Below are positions 45,966 through 56,854 of a stretch of 64,000 bases of DNA, piece after piece. The notes beneath the pieces are model-generated. The model was given only the letters and a program-made list of their open reading frames with translations. It was not told where the DNA came from and did not search any database. Location of the stretch: positions 1,364,001-1,428,000 of the forward strand of contig CAKJVC010000150.1 of the NCBI GenBank assembly GCA_918026815.1. The letters are read 5' to 3'. The stretch comes from Chalara sp. BL73. Taxonomy: Eukaryota > Ascomycota > Leotiomycetes > Helotiales. A program made the position numbers and the translations under genes. Within the stretch, counting starts at the first letter, position 1. Every line of letters starts with the position of its first letter.

Positions 45966-46928
45966 TTACCCCCAAGCTTCCGATACAGTACCGTTCATAA
46001 CGTTTTCGATTTTCTTCACAAACCACGCCGGATGTGATTTAGATAGCTCCCACTCAAGGCTGTGCAACTCGTCATTTTCAACTAGAAGTGACATTCCTTT
46101 AGTGGTGTGCTCGCCTTGCCAAAGGTATGCAACGCCAAGCGCGCATGTGTAGGCTGAGCTAAGATAAACCCCTGTAGGTATCAAGGCATCTCGCGCTGCC
46201 TCAAAACTTTCTTTGCTTGATGAATATCTATCAGAGAATGATCCTGGCGTGTAGATGATATGGGGAGCCAACAGAGAAACATAAATGTTTCTCTGAGCAG
46301 CAGGAGAAGACAGCGATCGCAAAAGCCCGATGGCACCTGTTTATGTTAGCAACAGGACTCCGGTCTGTATTTATTATACGGCTCGGCTTGACTTACCATG
46401 CTTTGTTGCCGAATAGTTTGGCATTTCGGATACGCCGACGTAGCCACCGAGGCTTGATATCATCACAATACTTCCTCCTGCAGCCGCTAGGTAGTGAAGA
46501 CCCAATGCAACAGTATAGGCGGTTCCTTTCATGTCGATATCATATATTTTGGTGTCTGGTGGTTGAAGCTTTCCTTCAGCATTAGTTTGCAACTCAAACA
46601 TTTGGTCCCGCGGCTCGCCGATACCAGCATTTGCACAGACCATGTCGATTTGGCCGAACTTTGCGCTAGCTTTTTCAAACACCTCACGCTGAGCTTCCCA
46701 GCAGCTGATGTCGCAGTTGAAGAGTAATGTACGTGGATTGCCTTCTAAAGGCACATTTGTGGGCGGACGCTTACGGCCGGCAACATAAATGACATTACAC
46801 CCACTTTCATATAACAAATCGCAAATCGCGAGTCCTATGCCTGAGGAGGCACCGGTCACCAGAGCGGTCTTCTTAGAAAGCGACTTGAGGCTATTCTGGT
46901 CGACTTGGATTGACGGCGTCGCAGCCAT
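45966..46928 (-). CDS. Short-chain dehydrogenase/reductase (SDR)
   Basis: Two exons (complement): 46397-46928 and 45966-46336, joined across a 60-nt GT-AG intron, 300 codons plus stop. The nucleotide-binding motif TGASSGIG is at residues 25-32, the NAG motif is VCANAGIG, the catalytic serine lies in VMISSLGGY, and the active site is YSATKH. This is a classical SDR that oxidises or reduces small alcohols or ketones with NAD(P)(H). The substrate cannot be told from sequence; similarity to 15-hydroxyprostaglandin-dehydrogenase-like fungal enzymes is a weak impression. Start chosen at 46928, the first ATG with a normal distance to the glycine motif. Confidence 0.9.
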
Positions 46929-48506
46929 TGTGTCTCTTGACTTTAAACACGGCGAGATTAACCAAAGTTGGGATCTTAAATGATTGAGCGAAAGGCTGCA
47001 AAGACTCAATCATGAAATGGAATTAGATTAGGCGCTCACTCGTTAAATAATAAATGGCACGAGGCGTTAGCTCTCATCATGTACGAGGCATCGGGTCGGA
47101 ACCCCGGGGATCCGAAATTAAGGGCTGTACAGGCACTAAGGTAGGAAGAAGTCTCTCCAGGAACAAGTGCAGGCCCGGCCCCGGATGAGCCACTTAGTGT
47201 TTGTACTGTACATGATTCAACATGGGCCTTGCAGAATATCAAAATCGCTTTCCAAGCATTAAATTTAAATGTGAAGATAGAGTTATACAAATCACTGGGC
47301 TGATGAAGTTTATACAAGTAGGAAAAGTTATGCAACTTTCTCAAGTGTATGCATTTGTAATGATACACTAAAGAGCGTTGGGGAGGTTGGAATTAATAAA
47401 CGATCTCCCATATGATCTTTGTTAAAGGTGGCTTGCTCCTTACAGAGCGCCGTACCCAACCTTGCTATAAAGACGTTGCGCCTCATGTCTGCTTCCTATG
47501 GCAACCTCTCCATTTTTTATGTGATATTTCGCTCATGCATTTGGATTGAGGCTTGTCGACAAGATCGCAAATCCGAAAGCAGGTGAAAGGATAATATAAC
47601 AACCGAACGAGATCATTGCGAAATTGCTTCTTAAGTCTCTAGAATTCGGCAGCGCTAATGCACACTGCTTACGGCCCACCCCGGAGGATATACCGACAGG
47701 GGTTGTATATATGGTAAGCGATGCACCTCCGCCAGTACTGAAGCATCGATGTATTCTATGGGCATATTATGAGGTAACGCGGCCTTAGACTCGACGTGAC
47801 AGTCACTAGTTTTTAACCATTAGGTATGCCATGATTCGGAATTACGTCAGCTGCTATTGAGAGAACCAAGTTTCCGTAATACTGCCACAACAAAACAGTC
47901 AATATTTATTCACTCGCCGCCTGATTGGTGTGAACAGTATTTCAATTGTACAAAATAGGAGGTCGCCGCTAGGGCAAGCGAGCCCGCCCTCACCTTCAAG
48001 TGAACATACACACCCCTGAAGCTGCAACTACAGCGGCAACTGGCAAAGATCACAGATTTATACTACCCCCTTAAGTGAACATATAAACCGACTGGGATTA
48101 ATAGTTTAAGGGCTAAATTGACAGACATACCAGATGGGTTTATCCTAAGAACTTGTTATAAATCAAACATTTCTTGGCATCAAAGAAATGCAACCGAATC
48201 TAAGGACGTTTAATCCACAAATAAATGTTTACAACCAATTGTGTCTGTCCTTTAAATGGTTAAAAGATATTAACGACACGCGGCCTCGGAGTACCTTGTA
48301 TGGGACAGTGTATCTCTAATTCCTTGAATAAACCTTATAGTATTACCTGTCGGTGCTCGTGACGTAGGCGATGGCAGTGCAAGGCTTGGTTGCCAACCTC
48401 ATCAACTATAAAGCCATCGATATGTTGCCTGGGTAGAAACGATCTTATCACCTACATCCACAGTCGCTTTCGTTTTCAGACGTAATACGCAACCGACAGC
48501 ATCATC
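46929..48506. other. Intergenic region
   Basis: No coding or RNA feature is visible between the divergent SDR and hydrolase genes. Confidence 0.5.
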
Positions 48507-49580
48507 ATGAAGACAGGTGTTAGCATTGCCACGCTCAGCGTCACCATCGCCAACATTTCGTTGGCAATGGCACAGAACATGTCATATGGAGCCGACAACT
48601 GGTACCGCAGCGACCAGGTAACGGTTCAGCCAATCACCTTCTTGACTCAATTTCGGACTTCTGTTGCGGGGAATATCTTCATTCGGAACGATCTTGTTCG
48701 CAGTGCCAACGGCAGCGCCAGCACCAACCGCACGGCCAGTGCGCCAGCCATTGTCGTCGGCCACCCGATGGGTGCGGTGAAGGAGCAGAGTTCTAACCTT
48801 TACGCCACGAAGATGGCCGAGCAGGGTTTTGTGGCTATTTCGCTCGATCTCCCATTTTGGGGTTCTAGCGAGGGCGTGCCGATGAACACCGTGTCGCCGG
48901 ACTTCTACGCCGAGGCGTTTAGTGCGGCAGTGGACTATCTGGGCACACAGGCATTTGTCGATCGCGAGCGGATCGGCGCGCTTGGCATCTGTGGCAGCGG
49001 CTCCTTCGTTATCAGTGCCGCCAAAATTGATTCCCGCATTAAGGCCATCGCCACGTCGAGCATGTACGACATGGGCTCGGTCTTCCGCAGTGGGCTACGG
49101 CGCGTCCAGACTGTTGAGCAGCGCCAGGCGGTCGTTGCGGCTGCGTCGCAGCAACGCTGGGCCGAGGTTGACGGCGCCGAGATTGCGGTCATGGGCGGCA
49201 CTCCTCACGTGATCACCGAGGAGACAGACGCCATCGGCCGCGAGTTCTACGACTTCTATCGCACCCCACGTGGTGAGTTCACCCCGCCAACCACAACGCC
49301 AAACCTCACCACTCACCCTACCGTCGCAAGCCACACCAAGTTCTTGAACTTCTACCCCTTCAATGACATCGACACCATCTCGCCGCGCCCCATGCTCTTC
49401 ATCTCGGGGGATCAGGCACACTCGCGCGAGTTCAGTGAGGACGCCTATGCGCGTGCTGGCTGGCCAAAGGAGCTGGTCTGGGTTTCAGGCGCAGGACACG
49501 TCGACCTCTACGACCGCGTCGAGCTGATCCCCTTTGCCAAGCTCGCCCAATTCTTCCAGCAGAACCTGGCCGCCAGTTAA
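48507..49580 (+). CDS. Secreted alpha/beta hydrolase, bacterial-type (YcjY-like)
   Basis: Intronless, 357 residues. The first 22 residues form a likely signal peptide (MKTGVSIATLSVTIANISLA). The alpha/beta hydrolase core includes VVGHPMGAVKEQ, ISLDLPFWGSSEG, the elbow GICGSGSF at 160-167, MLFISGDQAHSREFSEDAY with a likely acid, and the catalytic His in SGAGHVDLYD. The elbow can be read with Cys162 (as in dienelactone hydrolases) or Ser164 as the nucleophile. Close relatives are common in bacteria. The coding sequence is visibly richer in G and C than its surroundings and has no introns, which together suggest horizontal transfer. The frame is intact. The substrate is unknown. Confidence 0.85.
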   Translation: MKTGVSIATLSVTIANISLAMAQNMSYGADNWYRSDQVTVQPITFLTQFRTSVAGNIFIRNDLVRSANGSASTNRTASAPAIVVGHPMGAVKEQSSNLYATKMAEQGFVAISLDLPFWGSSEGVPMNTVSPDFYAEAFSAAVDYLGTQAFVDRERIGALGICGSGSFVISAAKIDSRIKAIATSSMYDMGSVFRSGLRRVQTVEQRQAVVAAASQQRWAEVDGAEIAVMGGTPHVITEETDAIGREFYDFYRTPRGEFTPPTTTPNLTTHPTVASHTKFLNFYPFNDIDTISPRPMLFISGDQAHSREFSEDAYARAGWPKELVWVSGAGHVDLYDRVELIPFAKLAQFFQQNLAAS

Positions 49581-50129
49581 GCGGCCTGGGAAGCGGTGAT
49601 CTTTGTTCTCTTCTCTCGTGAGGGTGAGAATAAGTTACATGGGGCTTGGGAATGTCGTTTTGGAAGCGAAGTGAATGAATCAGAGGAGTATTACTAGGGA
49701 GTACGCAGGGGCTGGGCTGTGATATAGTGCAATGTTTAGCAAGTAGAACATTCATGTCCTCTAGAGCAGAGAGGATTGGCCTTTGTATTATTTCAGTAGC
49801 TTTACAATCGACCAGATTTGGTTTTAAGAAATGCATTTCCTAATACACCGTGATGTTCCCCTTTGTCCACACATTTCTTTCTTCTCCTGTCAGGCAGCTT
49901 GTTTTAAATTTCTTCACGAGGCCACGACTGTCTGCCCTTCCAGACAGAATAGAATGGTGGCATGTGTAAAGACCGTCTTGCCATAGTAGGGGCTTATCGA
50001 GCTCGAAGAAAACGGAACTACCTCAAAAAGCTCGTCGGCGGGATCTGAACCACAGAAGTTTATAGGAATGGCTCATATAGCGGCGCCAAGGCCAACGCGC
50101 ACTTATACTGAGTCAACGATATACATTCC
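49581..50129. other. Intergenic region
   Basis: No feature is visible before the ankyrin relic. Confidence 0.4.
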
Positions 50130-50698
50130 GTAGACACGTCAACAACTGCTTATTAATGACAGAGTCGACCCTAATGCCCAGGAGAGAAATGGCGAGACAC
50201 TCCTGTGCTAGGCAGCCAGGAGCGAGTACGAGGCAATTGTGCAGCTACTACTTGCATCAGAAAGGATTGATCTGAACATTCAAAATAAAATGGTGAGACC
50301 CCACTTTCATGGGCAGCCGGGAGTGAGCGAGAGTCTATCGCCAAATTATTGCTTGCTGATAATCGAGTTGATCCGAATACAAAGTATAAGGACGGTCATA
50401 CCGGACTCTTGAAAGCAGTAATGAGCAAGCGGGAGTCTATATCCAAGTTGCTACTCGCTGATTACTGAGTCGTTCTAAACGCTCAGGACAAATACGGGTG
50501 ACGGTGCTATCGTGGGCGGTCAGAGAAGAGCAGAAGTACATCGTCAAGCTATTGCTTGCTAATGATCGAGTCGATCCAAATGTGCTGGACAAGGACGGTC
50601 AGACACTATTATTATGGGCGATGAAGACCTGCCACGAGGCCATGGTCCTTTTCAACAGTATATTCGTCAGACGATGTAACCTTTCCCCAGTAATTTAG
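50130..50698 (+). pseudogene. Ankyrin-repeat gene remnant with several stops and frameshifts
   Basis: Four or five ankyrin units can be read in changing frames: NDRVDPNAQERNGETLL then AIVQLLLASERIDLN, ESIAKLLLADNRVDPN, ESISKLLLADY, and, in an open stretch from about 50498, LSWAVREEQKYIVKLLL and VDPNVLDKDGQTLLLWA. TAG, TGA and frame changes interrupt them. The units are similar to one another, as in recently expanded arrays. No intact domain remains at the 5' side. Confidence 0.7.
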
Positions 50699-51581
50699 AG
50701 TATAGTGTTGATGATCGATTGCCGACGCTAATCGAACGTTAGCATAGTGTTGCTGAATAAAAAGTCATTTTAATTGTAACTACTTTTCCTTATTCATTTT
50801 TCGTAGAAGGCCTTGAAAGGATCATTTTTTACTGCGCTATCAACTTCGCGCAGCAAGTCTCGCATTTTGATATGAGGATTCATATAATTAACAATATCGT
50901 ACTCATAATCACGTTATTCTTCTGTATGGCCGCCAAGAGGTGGCAGGACAGAACGTGCCACTTTCAAGGAAATTCGGGGTAATAAGGGTGGGTACAAGCT
51001 GGATCGCGGAAACCTAGTCTTAAAGGAGCTGAGCAAATATATACGGCTAACCTGTCTAGACCAAGGCTAGCTCTCTTAGGAACCGTTAATATGCGCGAAA
51101 AGCTTTCAGACCCAATTTTCCTAATAAAATAGCTCCGATGCAGTAAATTTGCATAAATCAACATTTGTTACTATCAGGATTTAAATATTTTTATCCCTAC
51201 TAGCTGTTCGATTCCCCTACTAGGTCCTCGCCAAATTTCGGTCTTATCCTCTTAGAGAGATGCACAAACGCTAAAATTATTGCTACCCCACTCCACTCTA
51301 CCCCAATCGCTGCCATTTCACTCCGGGCCGAGCAGCATTTGTTAATGCTTTCTTCCTCAGTAGTTCCGCCGTAGTTCGGTGAACTTTTGATCTGCCGAGC
51401 CCTTCTGCATTTGTTAGCGAGTAAGTGTCTCCAACTGAATCCACCTGCCGCAATCGCCTAATTTTAGGCGATATAGATTAAAGTTCTGCTATTGTCAGTT
51501 TATCAATATCTCATCAACCTCAGAAATAGTCATCTAATCAGATCGGAAGTCAACGCAGCTTACTCAACAGAAACAATCACG
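50699..51581. other. Intergenic region
   Basis: Nothing recognisable; AT-rich. Confidence 0.45.
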
Positions 51582-52028
51582 ATGCAACCTCCTACCACTG
51601 ATCACGAACTCATCCGCAACGTGACTGCACGCTACTCAATCGCCTTAGACCTCAAAGACTGGAGCCTTCTCTCGAAAGTATTTACAGAAGACGTTATTGC
51701 CAATTACCCTGAGCCTGTCGGCCTCCTCCGCGGTGTTCTTGCTATCCAGGAGAAACTGCAGGGCATGCTGGGGCCTTTAACGACACAGCACGCACTCACT
51801 ACACAGCTCATCGAGATCACGGGCGAAAAGACAGCAGATGCCACAACTTACAGTAGAGCCATACACTTTGGCACTGGGCCTCTCGAGGGCAAGATCTTGA
51901 CAGCATGGGGCAGATTCGAGGATAAGCTAGTTAAGAGCAAGTTTGATGGGCGCGAAGATTGGCGGATTGCAGAACGAAGAGCATTTTTGCAGGGACCGTT
52001 CATTAGTGACCCCTCGCTGCTCGAGTAA
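51582..52028 (+). CDS. SnoaL-like (NTF2-fold) protein
   Basis: Intronless, 148 residues from the ATG at 51582, which is preferred to more upstream non-ATG readings. The sequence DHELIRNVTARYSIALDLKDWSLLSKVFTEDV is the usual start of SnoaL_4-type domains, followed by GLLRGVLAIQEKL, QHALTTQLIEITGEKTADAT and WGRFEDKLVK. These small cone-shaped proteins are cyclases, dehydratases or isomerases in secondary metabolism, or simple binding proteins. The pocket residues cannot be assigned by eye. It sits between two hydrolase genes and downstream of an SDR. Confidence 0.8.
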   Translation: MQPPTTDHELIRNVTARYSIALDLKDWSLLSKVFTEDVIANYPEPVGLLRGVLAIQEKLQGMLGPLTTQHALTTQLIEITGEKTADATTYSRAIHFGTGPLEGKILTAWGRFEDKLVKSKFDGREDWRIAERRAFLQGPFISDPSLLE

Positions 52029-52311
52029 TCTGTTCTGTTTGCCGAATTTAGACATCGTTATTGGACTGTGGTTGGCACTAAGATCGTTGTGCAGACGAGG
52101 CATTATATCACGGTTTGTCAAGAATAGGAGCTGTTATATACAGGATCAAACAGAGGATCTGCGAGGGTATCACAGTAATAGCTACTGGTTCAATTGGGAG
52201 TGGTACAGATATCATATTCTATGGTTCTCCAGCGTGATATTAAGGTAAGAGATTTTCTATAGCTTCATAGCCCGTGTCCTACTTACGTAAGCCAAGGAGC
52301 TAGAAAATCTC

Positions 52312-52438
52312 TGTCACACATATATTTACGGCTTAGAACTGTAGATAACATCATCATCCGTAACGCCGCTACAATCCTGCATTCTATCGCCGTGATACCC
52401 TCGCAGATCCTCTAGCCTAATACCCCTTATTTCTGACA
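52312..52438 (+). repeat. Dispersed repeat family B, copy 3
   Basis: The 127-bp segment begins TGTCACA and ends TCTGACA. It matches copies at 19087 and 14755 in the same orientation through gataacatcatcatccgtaa and tcgccgtgataccctcgcag. The TGTCA...TGACA ends suggest a solo LTR or small element. Confidence 0.65.
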
Positions 52439-53534
52439 TCTTGGTGCATTAGAAAATCTCATGTGATGCCAAGACACAGAACAAAATCGAGGCTAGGTGA
52501 TTGCGTACTTAAGCTTTTGTTTCCTCTAGGGGTTGTGCCATAGTGACTTCGCTTAAGGTACTAGAGGCCACCTTTTTTGTCAACAACGAGCCTGTCACAC
52601 CTAAAAAATTCTAATAGGTGATCGAAGCTTTTGATTAGTTGGTTACATGTATATACCACTAGATTATCCTAGAGCTTCAATAATTTGGTACTGGACTACG
52701 GGAACTTAAGGTTTATGCACGGAATGGGCAGCTCAGCATAAAAATGATTTGGAATCCAATTTTGTGGAGATACTGCATGTAGAGTACCATTTGAAAGTGT
52801 CGTCCTCTCGTTTATTTAATAAAATAAGCCCTTCACCTCACTGGCTTCCTCCGGGCCGGCGGAGGACCATGCGGTACGGAGGTCACCAGCCGAAAATTTA
52901 CTCAAAAGGGTATCGCCAAGCACTCCACTTAATTACTTGCAACAGTAGGCCAGATCCCTGAAATCAGTACCCTGAGTTGCTATAGCCCTAGTCTCCAACG
53001 TTGGCACTGCTCTAGAATTGACAGGCAAGGTCCATAAGTTCCTTGGGAAGATCCAGGGAGCGGGTACGAAAGTACTTCGTACCAGAAAACGCTCGGGCGA
53101 GTACTTGTACCTGATTTAATGGAGATTCATTGCTCCGCGATTCCGAGCTGACCCCTGTTGTGCTGGCCTGCAAAAAATTCTTAAGCTCTAGTTGTGACAC
53201 CTAGTAATACAGCTTTTCATAGGGTGCCTCACAACCAGAATGTCAAAACTCGAAACGATCTATACTCCGCTTTCTCCGCTTTGCTGTATTATATATAAAG
53301 GTGGTTCCTGCCACCTCCACCAATAATGAGTTTAACCCGTTTTTACTGGTCTACATCTCATTCTAACAAAGAAACGCAAGCTGCCATCTTCAAAAATATC
53401 TTACGGAGTTGTAGTCACTGACAAGTCTAGTCATTTAACCTCTCCAATTCGTGCAGCAAAAAGTTATCGCGTAGGACTTGAACCATTTTCCAGGTCACCA
53501 TCGAGCCCAACAGCAGTTTTTGACTGAGTCCAGC
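52439..53534. other. Intergenic region upstream of the HSL-type hydrolase
   Basis: Apart from the TATA-like box at 53292 no feature is visible. Confidence 0.45.
53292..53299 (+). promoter_or_regulatory. TATA-like box of the HSL-type hydrolase gene
   Basis: The sequence tatataaa lies 243 bp before the ATG at 53535 in an otherwise non-coding stretch, a plausible distance with a long 5' leader. Confidence 0.4.
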
Positions 53535-54494
53535 ATGCCTCTTCAATTTGATCCGGAATACCGCAAGACTATTGAGCCCTTGATCGCAATGATGTCACTT
53601 GCACCAAAATTCCCTGCACACGACGTGGCGTCAAGACGTGCTGCAGCTGAAGGCGGCTTCGGTGCTTTGCTTGCGTCAATACCACCCCCGGACGACGTGG
53701 AAGAAATCCATCACAAAATAACAGCCAAGGATGGCAATTCTATTTCAGTATATCAGTATGAAAAGAAAACGGCCAGTACAAGTCCCGGTCCTGCCATTCT
53801 CCACTGTCACGGCGGTGGAATGATCTTGGGGGATGTGAAACTGTTCGCTAAAATGGTGAAGACCTTGGTGTCAAATACCAGTGTCCCAATATTCTCTGTC
53901 GACTATCGTCTAGCGCCCGAATACCCACACCCTACACCAGTTGAGGATTGCTACGCTGGCCTTACGTGGCTTCAACAGCAAGCCATCGGCCTCAATATCG
54001 ACCCAAGTCGGATTGCTATCATGGGCGAAAGCGCCGGGGGCGGAATTGCGGCTGGCGTGGCATTGATGGCTCGAGACCAAGCCTTCTCCCCGCCGCTCGC
54101 CAAACAGATTCTCATCTATCCCATGCTCGACGATCGCAACACAACGGCCAATCCGACCGCCGATTCATTGAACATCTGGAGCAGTGTTGACAACCTCACT
54201 GGCTGGACGGCACTATTGGGAGACAAGGCGGGCAAGGACGGCGTGTCTCCATACGCTGCCCCTGCGCGGGCCGAGAGCGTTAAAGGGCTGCCACCAACCT
54301 ATATGGATGTTGGCCAGTTGGACCTCTTCCTAGATGAGGACGTCAAGTTCATCGCCCGACTTGCTGCTGACAACATTAGCACTGAGTTCCACCTGTACCC
54401 TGGGGTCCCGCATGGCTTTGAATTATTCTCACCAGAGAGCTCAGCGAGTAAAAGGGCCATGGAGAACAGGTTTAAAGCAATAACGAGCTTCTAA
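53535..54494 (+). CDS. Alpha/beta hydrolase of the hormone-sensitive lipase (HSL) family
   Basis: Intronless, 319 residues from the ATG at 53535. The family signature is complete: oxyanion hole HGGG at 92-95, DYRLAPEYPHPTPVED, nucleophile elbow GESAGG with Ser166, an Asp in VGQLDLFLDED (about 263), and His293 in VPHGFE. Members hydrolyse small esters or lactones, and bacterial and fungal versions are often interchanged between lineages. Like the hydrolase at 48507 the gene lacks introns and looks richer in G and C than the flanks. No signal peptide is visible, so it is probably cytosolic. Confidence 0.9.
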   Translation: MPLQFDPEYRKTIEPLIAMMSLAPKFPAHDVASRRAAAEGGFGALLASIPPPDDVEEIHHKITAKDGNSISVYQYEKKTASTSPGPAILHCHGGGMILGDVKLFAKMVKTLVSNTSVPIFSVDYRLAPEYPHPTPVEDCYAGLTWLQQQAIGLNIDPSRIAIMGESAGGGIAAGVALMARDQAFSPPLAKQILIYPMLDDRNTTANPTADSLNIWSSVDNLTGWTALLGDKAGKDGVSPYAAPARAESVKGLPPTYMDVGQLDLFLDEDVKFIARLAADNISTEFHLYPGVPHGFELFSPESSASKRAMENRFKAITSF

Positions 54495-55499
54495 ATATTG
54501 CGATCCTTGTACTGAAGGAGCGAGGCTCAGTAGCTAGGCTACACTGAGAACCTGAAGGACTTGGGGAATGCGGTCACCTGACTGTTGTCACAAGTAGGGA
54601 TTACATAAGTGGATCATTGGAATCATTGGGAACACTGTGATGAGACAGAAAAAAGTTCAATTCGCTTGTGGAATACGTGATACCTTTATCTAACGCGTGA
54701 TTTACTTGTGCTGTTACAAATATAAATGACTTAACGTTTCGAAAGTGTTGTTTGCTTAAACAAGTTGTGTGTTTATTATATTAATTCTGGACCGGCGTAA
54801 GAGGGTTTTTTTTTAGTAAGGTAGAGTTGCTAAAACAAGCCCGGTTAACGCTCAATCGAGCCTTTTATATATGTAGTTTTAAATAGTTACCGGTGCACCA
54901 AAATATCTCCCAGTTAACAGTTAAACAAGCTGTATTACACAAATAATGTTAGGAGTCAATTGACAACCAAGTATTGTTATATATTTTTACTTCGACGTAC
55001 AGGACTTATATCGATAAGCAGCGGATCAAGGTAATGTATGTCTGGCCACCTTAGATCTGTGCCAACTCACAGGACCAGGGTGGTAATGATCATGAGTGGC
55101 TAAACCTATCAATACATTGTAGTGGTAGTGACGGGAACAGCAAGGCCTACAGAATTTATCTGTTGTAAATGGAATTGAGAAGAACGCTTATTGTCGGAAT
55201 ACCTACCACGTAGTAAAAGGTGTAGTGGCTGTGACCACGCTCTTGCTGGTGTGGTTCTGGTATTCGTTGATTGATTGTTCTAAGCTACGGCGTATGGCCA
55301 GGTAGATATATAGGTGGTAGGAGACCCACAATCCCCGTAATTTGAATCACCTGATGGAACGCGTGAAACTATGTACATGCAATCCAACACGATTTATAGC
55401 CAGGGAAAGGCGCCTTTGTCATTGTTCCATTTTCAGAGAGAATAGTAAACCAGCTTTTTTAAGAACAGAGATCCTAAATCATACAGTGACTCTAGCCTC
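54495..55499. other. AT-rich spacer
   Basis: No gene is visible. It leads into LINE relics. Confidence 0.4.
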
Positions 55500-56280
55500 T
55501 TTCAAATCCAGCAGCTTAGTCTGCGGCTATGCTGGAAAGCGCAATATTGGGCATGTCGCCATTGCGTGCCAGCATACACAGATATTTTAGGGAATAAAGA
55601 AGCAGATATCGCAGGAAAAGAGGCCACCGGGTGGAAGGCAAAAGAGCAAACATGTGCCGCAAACCGAGCCGCGCAACCGGCTAGACTGTACCCGCTACAA
55701 TCTACTATCAAAACATGGATCAAAAAGAAGGCATATGAAAAATAAGAGTATACCTGGACTATAGAGACCCGAGGAAGAGCTAGTTACAGACATATTCCCA
55801 GACCTACGCACAAAGTATTACGGTTGCACGAGAACCGTAGTAAAAAGCACAGCACTACACTAATCCAACTGCGCACAAAGAAGATCTGACTGAAATGCTT
55901 TCTACATTAGAGGGGAATTCCAGGAGTAATCGACCCACAATGCATCTGTGGCGAGGGTAGACAGACCGTAATGCATGCGCCGCTGAAAAGCAGGAGATTT
56001 AAGGGCCAAGAGCTATCCAGAATCCCGGGGACAAAGCGACCTGCGGGCAATATTGAACGAGCATAAAGCAGCCGCTAAAGCCATAAGGTATATGGAAGAG
56101 ACGCGGATCCTTGGGCAATTTAGGATCGCGGAATAGATGAAGCTGAGCACGAGGGAGGATGAAGGTATAATGATGCTAGAAGGTTGGCGCGAAGTTGCTA
56201 CCATAGTGGGCGACGGATTGAAGGTCACCTGCAAAGCGCTTCTTGATGAAAATATGTGTATATAGTTTTAGATAGAAGCC
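55500..56280 (+). mobile_element. Tad1-type LINE remnant: end of RNase H and zinc knuckle
   Basis: In changing frames one reads a piece of RNase H (GNKEADIAGKEATGWK), then a knuckle region (CICGEGRQTVMHAPLKSRRF). Stops and frameshifts are frequent. The order matches the C-terminal end of a LINE ORF2. Confidence 0.65.
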
Positions 56281-56336
56281 AGTCTGTCAAACTCACAATG
56301 CCCCCAATAATATATGCCCTAGATTAGCCTAGTGGG

Positions 56337-56700
56337 TTACCATATGTCCTGATCGCTGCTTGATTGTCTGTATACATGATCAATTTCTCTCTCCGGTGTC
56401 CTCGATTCAAGTCTGCTAGGGCCATAATGAAGGGCCATAATGAAAAGCCAGCCTAATTCCTTGAGGCTCGGCTGCATAGACCGTAGATGTTGCGTGTCCC
56501 CCATGTATGCTTTCGTCATCCTTCTAGGCATTGGCGAAGTTACTGCCGCGCCTATTTCACCATTGATACTGCTACCATCAGTGAATACATAAAGAGCGTT
56601 TGCAGCGCTTGTCTTTTCTTCTGGATGCTTCTTCGTGGCTTGTGCCGCACTTGTCTCAATATAAATCTTAGGTCCTCCCAACTAGGGTGGGACAGAGTAT
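56337..56700 (-). mobile_element. LINE RNase H fragment, opposite orientation
   Basis: A minus-strand frame carries YVFTDGSSINGEIGAA and YMGDTQHL, the first strands of a LINE RNase H domain with the catalytic Asp in TDGS. The preceding GGPKIYIE also fits. It faces the remnant at 55500-56280, so two different copies meet here. Confidence 0.6.
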
Positions 56701-56854
56701 GGCAGTATAACCTGCACATGGCCGATGTTGCCCACTATAGAGAAGCATGTCTGGACAGATCTTGATAAATGAAGTCAACATATGACCCTGAGGGACATGG
56801 AGAGCAGTACTGTAGTGGTACACATCCTTCAGCATTAACGTCGACTTCGCCTGT

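Noticed and set aside
48582..49836. Antisense frames over the GC-rich hydrolase
   Set aside because: GC-rich coding sequence lowers stop frequency on the other strand. No family motif is seen there.
51205..51235. tRNA T-loop-like gttcgattcccc
   Set aside because: No paired stem on the left side, no acceptor stem and no A box upstream.
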